NCBI RefSeq assembly: GCF_927798115.1
Contig: NZ_CAKMMG010000001.1
Location: 1,922,001-1,986,000, forward strand
Length of the DNA stretch: 64,000 nucleotides
Reading direction: 5' to 3'
DNA from: Paenibacillus auburnensis
GTDB taxonomy: Bacteria; Bacillota; Bacilli; Paenibacillales; Paenibacillaceae
Numbering within the stretch: position 1 is the first letter of the stretch; each line of letters starts with the position of its first letter. The position numbers and the translations under genes were made by a program. Positions 56,237 to 64,000 of this stretch are shown in pieces. The notes under the pieces are model-generated. The model saw only the letters and a program-made list of their open reading frames with translations. It was not told the origin of the DNA and made no database searches.

Positions 56237-58663
56237 TTAGAGGTTAGCTTTTTCGAACAGTGCGCTGCGGGTATTATCATCATCCAGCATTTTTTTCCAT
56301 GGATCTGAAACCTGGGCCAAGGCAAAATCAATCCGTGCAGCCAGTTCCTTGCGGTTCTCCGCATTGTCCATAATCACGCGTTGGATGTTCTCAAGACCCA
56401 TACGTTCCACCCACTCGGAGGTTCTTTCCAGATAGTTCCCGGTTTCACGGTAGTACTGCATAACGGCTGAACAGACCTCAACCAATTCTTCATCCGTCTT
56501 CACCTTGCAGAAGGCATCAGCGATACGCGGCTTAATTCCGCCGTTTCCGCCAATGAACACTTCCCAGCCGCCGTCATTGCCGACGATACCGATATCCTTG
56601 GTGCAGGATTCCGCACAGTTACGCGGGCAGCCGTTAACAGCCATTTTGAATTTGGCCGGGAAATCAAGCCGTTCATATTTGCGCTCAAGCATAGCTCCTA
56701 CACCCATCGAGTCCTGGGTGCCGAAGCGGCAGAACTGGTTACCGACACAGGTTTTGACGGTCCGAAGCGACTTGGCATACGCATAACCGGATGGCATATC
56801 CAGCTCTTCCCAGACTTTAGGCACATCCTCTTTTTTGACACCAATCAGGTCCAGACGCTGTCCGCCGGTTACCTTCACTACCTTCACATCATATTTAATA
56901 GAGACATCAGCAATCCGTTTCAGATCCTCCGGTGTAGTTACACCGCCATACATCCGGGGAACGACGGTAAATGTGCCGTCCTTCTGGATATTCGCACTCA
57001 TACGCTCATTAACGAAGCGCGATTCCTTCTCGTCTTCATGCGTGTCCGGATAGATCATACCCAGGTAGTAGTTCACAGCCGGACGGCATTTGGAGCAGCC
57101 CTCAGCCTGTTTCCAGTCCAGTACATTCATGACTTCCTTGGTAGTCTTGAGCCCTTTGGCAGTAATCTCGGCAACAATCTCATCACGGCTGAGTGTTGTA
57201 CAGCTGCAAATGCCGGCCTTGGCACTCTCCTGGAAGCTGTCACCAAGGACAAACTGGAGAATCTGTTCCACTACAGGCTTACAGCCGCCGCAGGAACGCG
57301 TGGCTCCGGTGCAGGCTTTGATTTCATCCACAGTGGTAAATCCGTTCTCTGTCACTGCATCGACAATCGCCTTTTTGGTGACCCCATTACAGCCGCAGAC
57401 GATTTCTTCATCGGCCATCGTTTCGACAGACAAGCCTTGTTTGGCTCCGCCACCGCCGCAGCAGCCGGTGCCCATTACTTCATTGTATATTTCATCAGTC
57501 ATTTCAGAGCCCTGCTTCACCAGCTTCTGCAGGCTGGCCGATTCGGTAACATCACCGAACAATACTGCACCGACGATAATATTGTCCTTCAGCAAAATCT
57601 TCTTGTAGGTTCTCTTCCACTCGTCTTTCGCTGAAATAACCGTATGCTCAGCTGTTTCCGTAAATTCACCAGCGGAGAATACATCTACTCCGGAAATCTT
57701 CAGCTTCGTAGCCACAACCGATCCTTCATACGGCTGGGTGGATGCTCCGACGAGATGTTTGGCTAATACCATACCCTGTTCAAACAGTGGTGCTACCAGA
57801 CCGTAGCAAGTCCCGCGGTGTTCCGTACACTCTCCGACAGAATAGACGTTCTCCATAGAAGTCTGGAGATAGTCGTTCACAACAATCCCGCGGTTAACGG
57901 TAATGCCGGAGTCTTTGGCAAGCTGAGTATTCGGCTTAATGCCGACAGCCATCACCACGAAATCCGCCTGCAGCTCCGTACCGTCACTGAATCGCAGACC
58001 GTTAACCCGCTCTTCGCCTGTCAGCTCAACTGTCTGCTTACCCATGGCAAACTTCACGCCTTGACGTTTCAGTTCTGCCTGCAGCATGGACGAAGCTGTA
58101 TGATCCAACTGACGCTCCATCAGGTCCTCCAGCAGATGCACTACCGTCACATCCATGCCGAGATTAACCAGACCTTTGGCTGCTTCGAGTCCTAGCAATC
58201 CGCCGCCAATTACCGCTGCTGTACGGTACTGTTGTGCTGCCGCTAGCATGGCATCGCAATCCGCGATATCGCGGAAGCCAACCACACCTTCTTTAGTGCT
58301 GCCCGGTACGGGAAGAATAAAAGAGTTCGAGCCTGTTGCAATAATCACTTTATCGTATGAAACGCTTAATCCGTTATCCGCAATGACCTGACGGGTATCT
58401 TCATCAATCCGGACTACAGTAGTCCCAGTATGCAAGGTAATATGGTTGTCTTCATACCACTGGCGGTCATTCAGAATAATGTCCTCAATGCTTTTGCTGC
58501 CTTCAAGAACATATGACAGCATAATCCGGTTGTAGTTAGGATGAGGCTCGCTGCCGAAGATGGTAATATCATAAGCGCCGCCCAGCTTGAGAATCTGTTC
58601 AATTGTGCCTACGCCTGCCATCCCGTTGCCTATTAATACTAATTTTTCTCTCTCCACTCTCAC
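56237..58663 (-). CDS. nirB: NADH-dependent nitrite reductase large subunit
   Basis: 808 residues. N-terminal FAD/NAD domain (LVLIGNGMAGVGTIEQI; AAVIGGGLLGLEAAKGL), a BFD-like Fe-S segment (CGCNGVTKKAI ... CTGATRSCGGCKPVV), a second one (CSCTTLSRDEI ... GCSKCRPAV), then the sirohaem domain with CVGNQFC and GCPRNCAESC that hold the [4Fe-4S]-sirohaem. GTG start at 58663 after GGAGG eight bases upstream. It reduces nitrite to ammonium. Confidence 0.96.
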   Translation of the reverse strand: MRVEREKLVLIGNGMAGVGTIEQILKLGGAYDITIFGSEPHPNYNRIMLSYVLEGSKSIEDIILNDRQWYEDNHITLHTGTTVVRIDEDTRQVIADNGLSVSYDKVIIATGSNSFILPVPGSTKEGVVGFRDIADCDAMLAAAQQYRTAAVIGGGLLGLEAAKGLVNLGMDVTVVHLLEDLMERQLDHTASSMLQAELKRQGVKFAMGKQTVELTGEERVNGLRFSDGTELQADFVVMAVGIKPNTQLAKDSGITVNRGIVVNDYLQTSMENVYSVGECTEHRGTCYGLVAPLFEQGMVLAKHLVGASTQPYEGSVVATKLKISGVDVFSAGEFTETAEHTVISAKDEWKRTYKKILLKDNIIVGAVLFGDVTESASLQKLVKQGSEMTDEIYNEVMGTGCCGGGGAKQGLSVETMADEEIVCGCNGVTKKAIVDAVTENGFTTVDEIKACTGATRSCGGCKPVVEQILQFVLGDSFQESAKAGICSCTTLSRDEIVAEITAKGLKTTKEVMNVLDWKQAEGCSKCRPAVNYYLGMIYPDTHEDEKESRFVNERMSANIQKDGTFTVVPRMYGGVTTPEDLKRIADVSIKYDVKVVKVTGGQRLDLIGVKKEDVPKVWEELDMPSGYAYAKSLRTVKTCVGNQFCRFGTQDSMGVGAMLERKYERLDFPAKFKMAVNGCPRNCAESCTKDIGIVGNDGGWEVFIGGNGGIKPRIADAFCKVKTDEELVEVCSAVMQYYRETGNYLERTSEWVERMGLENIQRVIMDNAENRKELAARIDFALAQVSDPWKKMLDDDNTRSALFEKANL

Positions 58664-58718
58664 TGTTAAAACCTCCCCGAAGCATCTAAATTCCTATGAA
58701 AACATATCTCTTAAGAGA

Positions 58719-58783
58719 ATTATACATTTTAAATTTGAACTGCATTTGTGATTGTAATCACATTAAATGTGAATCTTTTCACA
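58719..58783 (-). promoter_or_regulatory. nirB promoter with two Fnr-like boxes
   Basis: Two perfect TGTGA-N6-TCACA boxes: TGTGATTGTAATCACA (58747-58762) and TGTGAATCTTTTCACA (58768-58783), centres 21 bp apart. TATAAT at 58719-58724 puts the proximal centre near -42. The distal one, extended, also matches a Rex operator in 13 of 14 positions. Confidence 0.85.
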
Positions 58784-58830
58784 ATTTACATCCCATGTTA
58801 GCTTGCAACGATTCAGTGGATATTTCCAAA

Positions 58831-58882
58831 TAAAACAGCCATGTTTCTCTGCAGCCGGTAGCGGCAACAAAGAAACATGGCT
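58831..58882 (-). terminator. Terminator of lipoprotein gene
   Basis: AGCCATGTTTCT (58837-58848) pairs with AGAAACATGGCT (58871-58882); on the minus strand a T-rich tail follows. Confidence 0.8.
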
Positions 58883-58913
58883 ATAGAAAAAGACTGGTCA
58901 GATCACAGCATTA

Positions 58914-59612
58914 CTATCGCACTTCAAGTGATAACTCCAGTTCGTCCTGTATTCTCAGCTTCATATCGATACCGCTGTCCAGCAGCGTCTTATCGTTCAA
59001 TTTCAGCTTCCATTCCTCATTGGTTAGCGGTTTATACTCCTTGACAGTCAGCACCGTCCTATTATTCTCCGCCAAATGAACAATTCCGCTGCTTATCAGC
59101 AGGCCCCTTACAGACAGATTATCCGTAAACGGCTGAACGTAAGAATGAGTCAGCTCCGGCTGCTCACTCCCCCCGTTCACTGTAAGGATAACAGGCAGAA
59201 ACGGAGTATTGGGTGCTGCCTCCTGTGCAGTAATCACTATATTATCTTCCTGCCTAACTCTGGTATTCATATCTGTAATCCGCTTGCCGTTCAATTGAAT
59301 TTCCCACACCATATCTTTAGCCAGTGATACTTTATTTACAGTAAGCAGCGTAGATCCATCTTCAGCAAAAGTGACGAGACCGCTGTTCTTAAGCAATTCC
59401 TGAATCGTTATCTCCTGCTTATATGCATCACTAAGCTGTCTGCCTGAACTCCCGGTTAGATCATTGTCTCCAACCTTAAGAGAAAAACCAGGCTGGATTG
59501 CCCCAGCGTCTGCAATATTCCCCTCCAGATTGCTATTATGCTCAGAACAGCCTCCCATGATCACGATAAATAGAAGTCCCAGACATACGCGTCCCATCAA
59601 CTTCACTGACAT
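58914..59612 (-). CDS. Lipoprotein with two tandem repeats, unknown
   Basis: 232 residues from the ATG at 59612 (AAGGGCGG upstream). Signal peptide with lipobox MGGC (Cys22). Two internal repeats of about 75 residues: one from QEITIQELLKNSGLVTFAED with WEIQLNGKRITD, and one from FTDNLSVRGLLISSGIVHLA with WKLKLNDKTLLD. This resembles beta-grasp/DUF4430-type duplicates but I cannot name a family. It lies between nirB and ric on the same strand but with its own terminator. Confidence 0.75.
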   Translation of the reverse strand: MSVKLMGRVCLGLLFIVIMGGCSEHNSNLEGNIADAGAIQPGFSLKVGDNDLTGSSGRQLSDAYKQEITIQELLKNSGLVTFAEDGSTLLTVNKVSLAKDMVWEIQLNGKRITDMNTRVRQEDNIVITAQEAAPNTPFLPVILTVNGGSEQPELTHSYVQPFTDNLSVRGLLISSGIVHLAENNRTVLTVKEYKPLTNEEWKLKLNDKTLLDSGIDMKLRIQDELELSLEVR

Positions 59613-59791
59613 TCCCGGCACCGCCCTTTTTGCCTGAATCACAGCTTCCAGCATTTTCTCAGGCTTGTAGTCTTTATGTATAATGTCCTTTTCGCTTCAT
59701 TATTTTCACATGATTTATTAATTAAGGCAATATGAACATGGCCCTTCTGCCTAAAAAAATATCTCAGCCATCGCAATTCCGGCAGTACAAC

Positions 59792-59815
59792 AAAAAAAGT
59801 CCCCGCAGGGACTTC
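59792..59815 (-). terminator. Terminator of ric
   Basis: AAGTCCC (59797-59803) pairs with GGGACTT (59808-59814), then a T7 run on the minus strand. Confidence 0.85.
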
Positions 59816-59833
59816 TTTTTACGATTCATCGGA

Positions 59834-60559
59834 TTATTGATAGCGCAGGAAAAGGTTATTATTCTCCAGATGCACATGCTCGAAGGTCATTCCTTCCAGC
59901 TCCTCAAGCCGGGCATACGTCAACCGGTAAGTCGTGCAGGCATGCTCAGGCGGGGTAAAGTCATTCGTCACAGCGCGGAGCTCACGCAAAATCTCCCCTG
60001 CTCCATCATGTTCCGCTTCCAGACCACTCAGCAGGCCGCGCAGTTCAGCCAAAGCTTCCTCGCTCGGATTCGCGCTGTAGGCAAGCATTTTCGGAAACTC
60101 AATTTCTTCTTCCTGTGCTGTATGCTTCAGCAGATCTTCACGCAGCAGGTTGAATAAGCGGTAGACTTCGGCCAAATGCGGGGAATCCTCGCCGTGGACA
60201 CGGAATACCTTGGTTACATTCTGGCTGATCAAAGGCAGCTCTTCACGCAGGTAACGGTGATGCTTGTTCACGATATGTTCCACCAGTTCCTCTGAAGATG
60301 CCCCGTTCCACTTGGTGTCTTCTTCTAGCACAGGATGCTCCTGGGCTAGCTTGTGCAGATCGCTTAGCATCGCATCCGAATCAAGCCCTTTCTCTGCAGC
60401 AGCCTCCGCCAGCGGCTTCACGCCTCCGCAGCAGAAATCGATCCGTTGTCCTTTGAAATAATCCGCCGCCTTGGGAAATTGCAGTACGATATCTCTCACC
60501 AGATCCTCGCCGCTAAAGCTAAGCGCCTCTGTTGTATGGTTTAATTGATTGGCCGTCAT
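59834..60559 (-). CDS. ric: Iron-sulfur centre repair protein (RIC / ScdA family)
   Basis: 241 residues. N-terminal DUF542/ScdA_N domain with the conserved IDFCCGG (Cys43-Cys44), then a hemerythrin-like domain with iron-ligand His/Glu (HIVNKHHRYLREELP, HTAQEEEIEFPKML, EAEHDGAGEIL, TFEHVHLENN). Repairs Fe-S clusters damaged by nitric oxide or oxidants. An Fnr-like box precedes it. Proximity to nirBDC fits nitrosative stress. Confidence 0.93.
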   Translation of the reverse strand: MTANQLNHTTEALSFSGEDLVRDIVLQFPKAADYFKGQRIDFCCGGVKPLAEAAAEKGLDSDAMLSDLHKLAQEHPVLEEDTKWNGASSEELVEHIVNKHHRYLREELPLISQNVTKVFRVHGEDSPHLAEVYRLFNLLREDLLKHTAQEEEIEFPKMLAYSANPSEEALAELRGLLSGLEAEHDGAGEILRELRAVTNDFTPPEHACTTYRLTYARLEELEGMTFEHVHLENNNLFLRYQ

Positions 60560-60607
60560 ATGGGGCCCTCCCTCACGTTATTGGTTTAGGTTTTTCTTTA
60601 CTCCTAC

Positions 60608-60650
60608 ACCATAACGCTCGCCGGAACCTCAGTTTGTGATTGTACGCACA
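60608..60650 (-). promoter_or_regulatory. ric promoter with Fnr-like box
   Basis: TGTGATTGTACGCACA (60635-60650) matches TGTGA-N6-TCACA with one mismatch. TATGGT at 60608-60613 on the minus strand puts its centre near -42. Confidence 0.65.
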
Positions 60651-60698
60651 AATACATAAAATTTTATTGAAAGAGGAGATTTGATGACAAGCTGCGTA

Positions 60699-60728
60699 CA
60701 AAAAAACACCTCTTAATAGAGGTGTTTT
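60699..60728 (-). terminator. Terminator of Cys-motif unknown gene
   Basis: AAAACACCTCT (60703-60713) pairs with AGAGGTGTTTT (60718-60728), followed by Ts on the minus strand. Confidence 0.85.
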
Positions 60729-60748
60729 CCTTGAAGATCTGCAATACT

Positions 60749-61471
60749 TCACTGAACCGTAGCCTGCATATAGGTCCGTTTGCCCTGCGCATCCTTCAGG
60801 TAGGGTCCGAGTCCGGCAAAACGGGAATGGTCCACATACACACCGGTCATCCACCTGCCCTCGGTCAACCCGCCGTTCCACTGCAGGACAAGATCGGGGG
60901 CGGATATCCATTCCTGATATACTTTTATATTATTCTCTTTATATTCTTTAGAAGGTTTGCCGTTCTCCGTCAGACGCACCTTGTTCAAATAGGTCGGCAC
61001 AAAATAGGAAGAGATGGTATCGAGATCATCACCGTCTAGAAATGCTTCATCACCCAGATACGGCTGAAAAAGCACGGTATTCTCATACATTGACCAGATT
61101 AGCGCCTGCAGAACCATACTCTGCCGGATCCCGTTGTGAAAGGTAAACAACCGCTGATTGCCTGCAGGTTTTCCTAGTGCAGCAGCTGAAGGCTCCAGGC
61201 AATGCCGCTCGCAGCCTATACATTTCCAGCCCGAGGGACTCTGAATCCACTTTTGAAAAACGCTACCGCTATCATTGTCTCCTTTATATAAAGAAGAGAT
61301 AATTTCATAGGGCACTCCTATCCACGCGTCCCACAAGGAATCAGGAAGATGGCCGTGCAGCATGAACAGCGCTTTATCATAAATGAGCTGCACTTTGATC
61401 GAAGCGGCTTCCAGTTCGGCAACATCCTCTTTTCCATAGGTTATTTCCCGGGAAAACAAGGTGGTTTTCAT
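60749..61471 (-). CDS. Hypothetical protein with Cys-x2-Cys-x3-Cys motif
   Basis: 240 residues, no recognised family, no signal peptide or membrane segment. It has a potential metal site CIGCERHC around residue 85-92. The ATG at 61471 is preceded by AGGAGG inside the repeat at 61487-61620. Own terminator. Function unknown. Confidence 0.7.
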   Translation of the reverse strand: MKTTLFSREITYGKEDVAELEAASIKVQLIYDKALFMLHGHLPDSLWDAWIGVPYEIISSLYKGDNDSGSVFQKWIQSPSGWKCIGCERHCLEPSAAALGKPAGNQRLFTFHNGIRQSMVLQALIWSMYENTVLFQPYLGDEAFLDGDDLDTISSYFVPTYLNKVRLTENGKPSKEYKENNIKVYQEWISAPDLVLQWNGGLTEGRWMTGVYVDHSRFAGLGPYLKDAQGKRTYMQATVQ

Positions 61472-61486
61472 CTTCCTCGCCTCCTA

Positions 61487-61620
61487 AAAGTTTTGTTAGC
61501 GTTACATCTTCGAGTCACAACGACAAAACTTGCTCCGAAAGCATACACTTAGTTTTGTTTGCGTTACATCTTCGAGTTCACTACGACAAAACTTACTCCG
61601 AAAGCATATCACGAAAGCAT
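61487..61620. repeat. Dispersed repeat, two diverged copies, upstream of unknown gene
   Basis: Units at about 61487-61552 and 61552-61607 share AGTTTTGTT...GCGTTACATCTTCGAG...ACGACAAAACTT...CTCCGAAAGCAT. AGTTTTGT/ACAAAACT form an inverted pair in each. They relate to the repeat at 483-630. Reading on the minus strand they end in AACTTTTAGGAGG, the ribosome site of the downstream gene. Confidence 0.75.
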
Positions 61621-61754
61621 ATCCCAATTTTGGTTGCGCTTCCACAATAAATATGCAGAATAGCGATAGGTACTGAACAGGCGGGTGGCAGCAGTTTTTT
61701 TCTATTATATTACATCCTGCAGTGTGTTGTGCAAGTTTTATTTATTAAAATTTG
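61621..61754. other. Intergenic remainder upstream of Cys-motif gene
   Basis: AT-rich tail of the 340-bp gap between the HxlR and Cys-motif genes, presumably with the promoter of the latter. Nothing specific seen. Confidence 0.4.
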
Positions 61755-61791
61755 AAAAAGCCCCTTCTCCGGCATGCGGATAAAAGGGGCT
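61755..61791 (-). terminator. Terminator of hxlR-type gene
   Basis: AGCCCCTT (61759-61766) pairs with AAGGGGCT (61784-61791), with TTTTTC after it on the minus strand. Confidence 0.85.
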
Positions 61792-61815
61792 ATCAATAGG
61801 GCTCATACGGTGGGA

Positions 61816-62133
61816 CTACTCAACCCAGCTCTCGGCCCAGGACTGAATCTGCTGCATAACCGGCTCAAGTGCACGGCCTTTAGGAGTTAATTCATACTCA
61901 ATGCGCACCGGTGTTTCAGGGTACACATGTCTTACCAGAATACCTTCGCACTCCAAATCCTTCATTCGTTCAGACAGCATCTTATCACTCATCGACGGAA
62001 TCAGTCCCGAAATATCCTTGAAACGCTTCGGGCCGCTCATCAATGTCTGGATAATAAGTCCATTCCAACGTTTGCCTAAGAAAGAGAAGGCCGTTTCGAA
62101 TCTTGGGCACATCGTCAGCTGATGTTCTTCCAT
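61816..62133 (-). CDS. HxlR family transcriptional regulator
   Basis: 105 residues from the ATG at 62133 (GAGAGGTG upstream). Winged helix typical of HxlR/YodB: FSFLGKRWNGLIIQTLMSGPKRFKDISGLIPSMSDKMLSERMKDLE. An N-terminal Cys (MEEHQLTMC, Cys9) lies where YodB-type members sense electrophiles or redox stress. Target unknown. Confidence 0.92.
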   Translation of the reverse strand: MEEHQLTMCPRFETAFSFLGKRWNGLIIQTLMSGPKRFKDISGLIPSMSDKMLSERMKDLECEGILVRHVYPETPVRIEYELTPKGRALEPVMQQIQSWAESWVE

Positions 62134-62259
62134 TGTTCTCACCTCTCAGTTGTGAAACTTACGATTAGTTAGTATATATAATTTTAACACATTTAAAGCA
62201 TAATGAACATCGTTTACCAAAAAAAAGTTCATCAGCCCCACCTTATTATATCCTCGGTG

Positions 62260-62583
62260 TCAATCCCCTGTGCCTTGCCGCGGCTTGCGCTGGGCAATTG
62301 CCTCTGTGACCACGTATGCGAGGTCATCGTTGCTGTATAAGGACAGCACGCCAAGAACTGTATCATCAGAAATATAACCTGCCTCATCCTCAGGTACAGT
62401 AAGTGCAAGTGCATGGCTAAGTGCGGCATTGCCTTCCTGCTGTGGATAGGCCTGCAGATAGAGTGCATGCGGATCAAGCTTGTTGTTCACACACCACTGG
62501 GCAAACACAAGGATCATCATTTCCTCATCCCGCTTATAGCTCTCGATGATCTGTTCCTCCATTGATTTGCTGTAATCGTCCAT
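62260..62583 (-). CDS. Small hypothetical protein
   Basis: 107 residues, acidic, mainly helical (SKSMEEQIIESYKRDEEMMILVFAQWCVNNKLDP...). GAGAGGAG precedes the ATG at 62583. It starts 25 bases after the oxidoreductase gene ends, so likely co-transcribed with it. No family recognised. Another overlapping frame on this strand is a shadow. Confidence 0.65.
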   Translation of the reverse strand: MDDYSKSMEEQIIESYKRDEEMMILVFAQWCVNNKLDPHALYLQAYPQQEGNAALSHALALTVPEDEAGYISDDTVLGVLSLYSNDDLAYVVTEAIAQRKPRQGTGD

Positions 62584-62608
62584 ACCCGTACTCCTCTCTG
62601 TTCATCTG

Positions 62609-63544
62609 TCAATCGGCAAGCTCAGCCGCCAGCTTATGGCTGGCTAACACGGCGGAAGCTGAAATGCCGCATTGCTCCGGTGTATTCATGGTACTTAGAA
62701 AATGGTTCACGACACCGCTGAAGCCCCTCCGCTCTAGGACCGTATCCCAGCTTCCGAAGCCTTGAGTACGCGGCAGCGCCCCCTTCTCATAAAGGATCGC
62801 CCGTTCCATATCGGACACTTCCACCGATCTTCCGCTGCCGTGAAGCTCCAGCTTCTCAATATCCGCTCCGGCATCCCGGACCATACTGTACATTCCGGTA
62901 GCGCCTGAATTCCAGCCAAGCATTCCGGAAGATTGCAGGAGCCGGCCTTCACTGTCGGAATTCAGGCTGCTTCTCAGCAGCTCATAATCATTGCCGCACA
63001 GCCAAAGCAGCAGATCCAGCATATGAATCAGGTCATCATGGATGGTCTCGCGGCTGCTGCCGGATTGCAGCTTGGTGCGGTGTTTGACCGCATGGCAATG
63101 GCTAATCCCGCCCGCCTTCTCAAGCCAGGCTTTGGCTGCCGTATACATCGGTGCGAAGCGGCGGTTAAAGCCGACAGCGAGGAGTTGTCCTTTATTCTCT
63201 GCCATTTCCGCCATCCGACGTGATTGTTCCAAGTCATATGAAAGAGGCTTATCTACATATACTGCCAACCCGTGCTCGAGACACTTCGTAACAAGCTCAT
63301 AATGGGTAGGCGTAGGACTGTGCACGAACACGGCATCCAGTTCCCAGGACAGCAGCTCATTTACATCTGTCGTACCCTTGGGAAAACGGTAGGAGCGGAC
63401 AGCTCCCTGGACAGTGGATTGTGAATGACTGAGTACGCCGACAACCTCCGCCTGATCATGCCGGGAGAGCAGCGGCAAATACACTTTACGGGCAATATCG
63501 CCGATTCCGATCATCGCCACTCTTTTACGTACAGGAGTATTCAT
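62609..63544 (-). CDS. Gfo/Idh/MocA family oxidoreductase
   Basis: 311 residues. N-terminal Rossmann fold (VAMIGIGDIARKVYLPLLSRH) and the motif YVDKPLSYD, in which the usual EKP lysine appears as DKP; a GFNRRFAP segment follows. NAD(P)-dependent sugar or cyclitol dehydrogenase family; substrate unknown. ATG at 63544. Confidence 0.9.
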   Translation of the reverse strand: MNTPVRKRVAMIGIGDIARKVYLPLLSRHDQAEVVGVLSHSQSTVQGAVRSYRFPKGTTDVNELLSWELDAVFVHSPTPTHYELVTKCLEHGLAVYVDKPLSYDLEQSRRMAEMAENKGQLLAVGFNRRFAPMYTAAKAWLEKAGGISHCHAVKHRTKLQSGSSRETIHDDLIHMLDLLLWLCGNDYELLRSSLNSDSEGRLLQSSGMLGWNSGATGMYSMVRDAGADIEKLELHGSGRSVEVSDMERAILYEKGALPRTQGFGSWDTVLERRGFSGVVNHFLSTMNTPEQCGISASAVLASHKLAAELAD

Positions 63545-63678
63545 GGCATATCTTCCTTTACAAGTTGTCTTATAGAAGTATTATACCGTGACATCCCGCC
63601 GGGACAATGATCTTTGCTTCATTAATTACTTTTTTTTCAGTATGATGAGATGAACAGGTTAAGAAAGGGCATAGTAAA

Positions 63679-64000
63679 ATGAGAAAATGGCTTACAGCAA
63701 TACTTTATGTTTCGGGTATTATTCTTGCGTTTATCTACAGATATGATCTGCTGGACTGGCTGCGCGAGGATCATAACCCCTTTTTGTCCTTGCTGGCCGC
63801 AACGGCGCTGGCATTGTTTCCGGTCCTGCCTTATAAGTTAATCATTGGCTTGTTCGGCTATGCATATGGGAGTCTCACCGGCGCGCTGATTTGCTGGAGT
63901 GCCACAACACTTGCAGCAGCGATAATGTACGGTGTTGTTAAATATTTGTTTCAAAAGCAAGCCCGAACCTATCTCGCGTCCGTTCCAGCGATGGAAAAAT
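63679..64000 (+). CDS. TVP38/VTT family membrane protein, 3' end outside window
   Basis: About 107 codons visible. MRKWLTAILYVSGIILAFIY opens with a membrane segment; the conserved LFPVLPYKLIIGLFGYAYG and ICWSATTLAAAIMYGVVKYLF of the DedA/TVP38 (VTT) family follow. GAAAGG lies about 10 bases upstream of the ATG. Truncated at the window end. Confidence 0.85.
   Translation, partial: MRKWLTAILYVSGIILAFIYRYDLLDWLREDHNPFLSLLAATALALFPVLPYKLIIGLFGYAYGSLTGALICWSATTLAAAIMYGVVKYLFQKQARTYLASVPAMEK

Noticed and set aside
62232..62477. Overlapping minus-strand frame of 81 codons beside the 107-residue hypothetical gene
   Set aside because: It is in another frame of the same region with no ribosome site; the 107-residue frame has a good one.

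Overview
The window comes from a spore-forming, facultatively anaerobic, low-to-mid GC Firmicute. The best fit is Paenibacillus. This is inferred from the spoIIIA operon next to efp and yqhV, from spore photoproduct lyase, from two YesM/YesN-type two-component systems tied to CUT1 sugar ABC transporters, and from Shine-Dalgarno sites with frequent TTG/GTG starts. No rRNA, tRNA, CRISPR array, prophage or IS transposase was seen. Most genes lie on the minus strand.

Region 1 (1-14.4 kb) is a rearranged version of the Bacillus subtilis yqh/spoIIIA neighbourhood: spoIIIAF (cut by the window edge), AE, AD, AC, AB, AA, yqhV, then efp, a pepQ-like peptidase (yqhT), yqhR, yqhQ, yqhP, yqhO and mntR. 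A YitT-family gene and lysC are inserted between yqhV and efp, no aroQ/yqhS is present, and a secreted GHL10-type glycosidase sits between yqhO and mntR. lysC carries a strong internal start for a separate beta subunit.

Region 2 (14.4-25.3 kb) holds splB, ccdA, a Zur-type zinc uptake set (znuA-znuC, then znuB after a repeat-bearing gap), metS behind a T-box leader, zur-yidD, and a large secreted protein with copper-amine-oxidase-like and PKD-like domains.

Region 3 (25.7-45 kb) has two sugar ABC transporter/two-component clusters in opposite gene order. They flank a fermentation block, adhE-pflB-pflA. Neither cluster encodes an ATPase, so both probably use a shared MsmX-type ATPase elsewhere.

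Region 4 (45-53.3 kb) contains a duplicated 219-bp structured repeat, a LytTR-domain protein, a MITE-like element, a seven-repeat RCC1 protein, an esterase, and an operon of two GH65 glycoside phosphorylases with beta-phosphoglucomutase. That operon would turn an alpha-glucoside plus phosphate into glucose-6-phosphate.

Region 5 (53.4-60.7 kb) is an anaerobic/nitrosative module: fnr, nirB-nirD-nirC and a RIC/ScdA iron-centre repair protein. Fnr-like boxes (TGTGA-N6-TCACA type) lie upstream of fnr, nirB, ric, pflB and adhE. At nirB, pflB and adhE they sit about 32-33 bp from a plausible -10, close to the classical -41.5 position. The adhE box and one nirB box fit a Rex operator equally well. 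The end of the window has a Cys-motif unknown, an HxlR regulator, a small unknown, a Gfo/Idh/MocA oxidoreductase and a partial VTT/TVP38 membrane protein.

Family names come from sequence recognition by eye. No database search was run.
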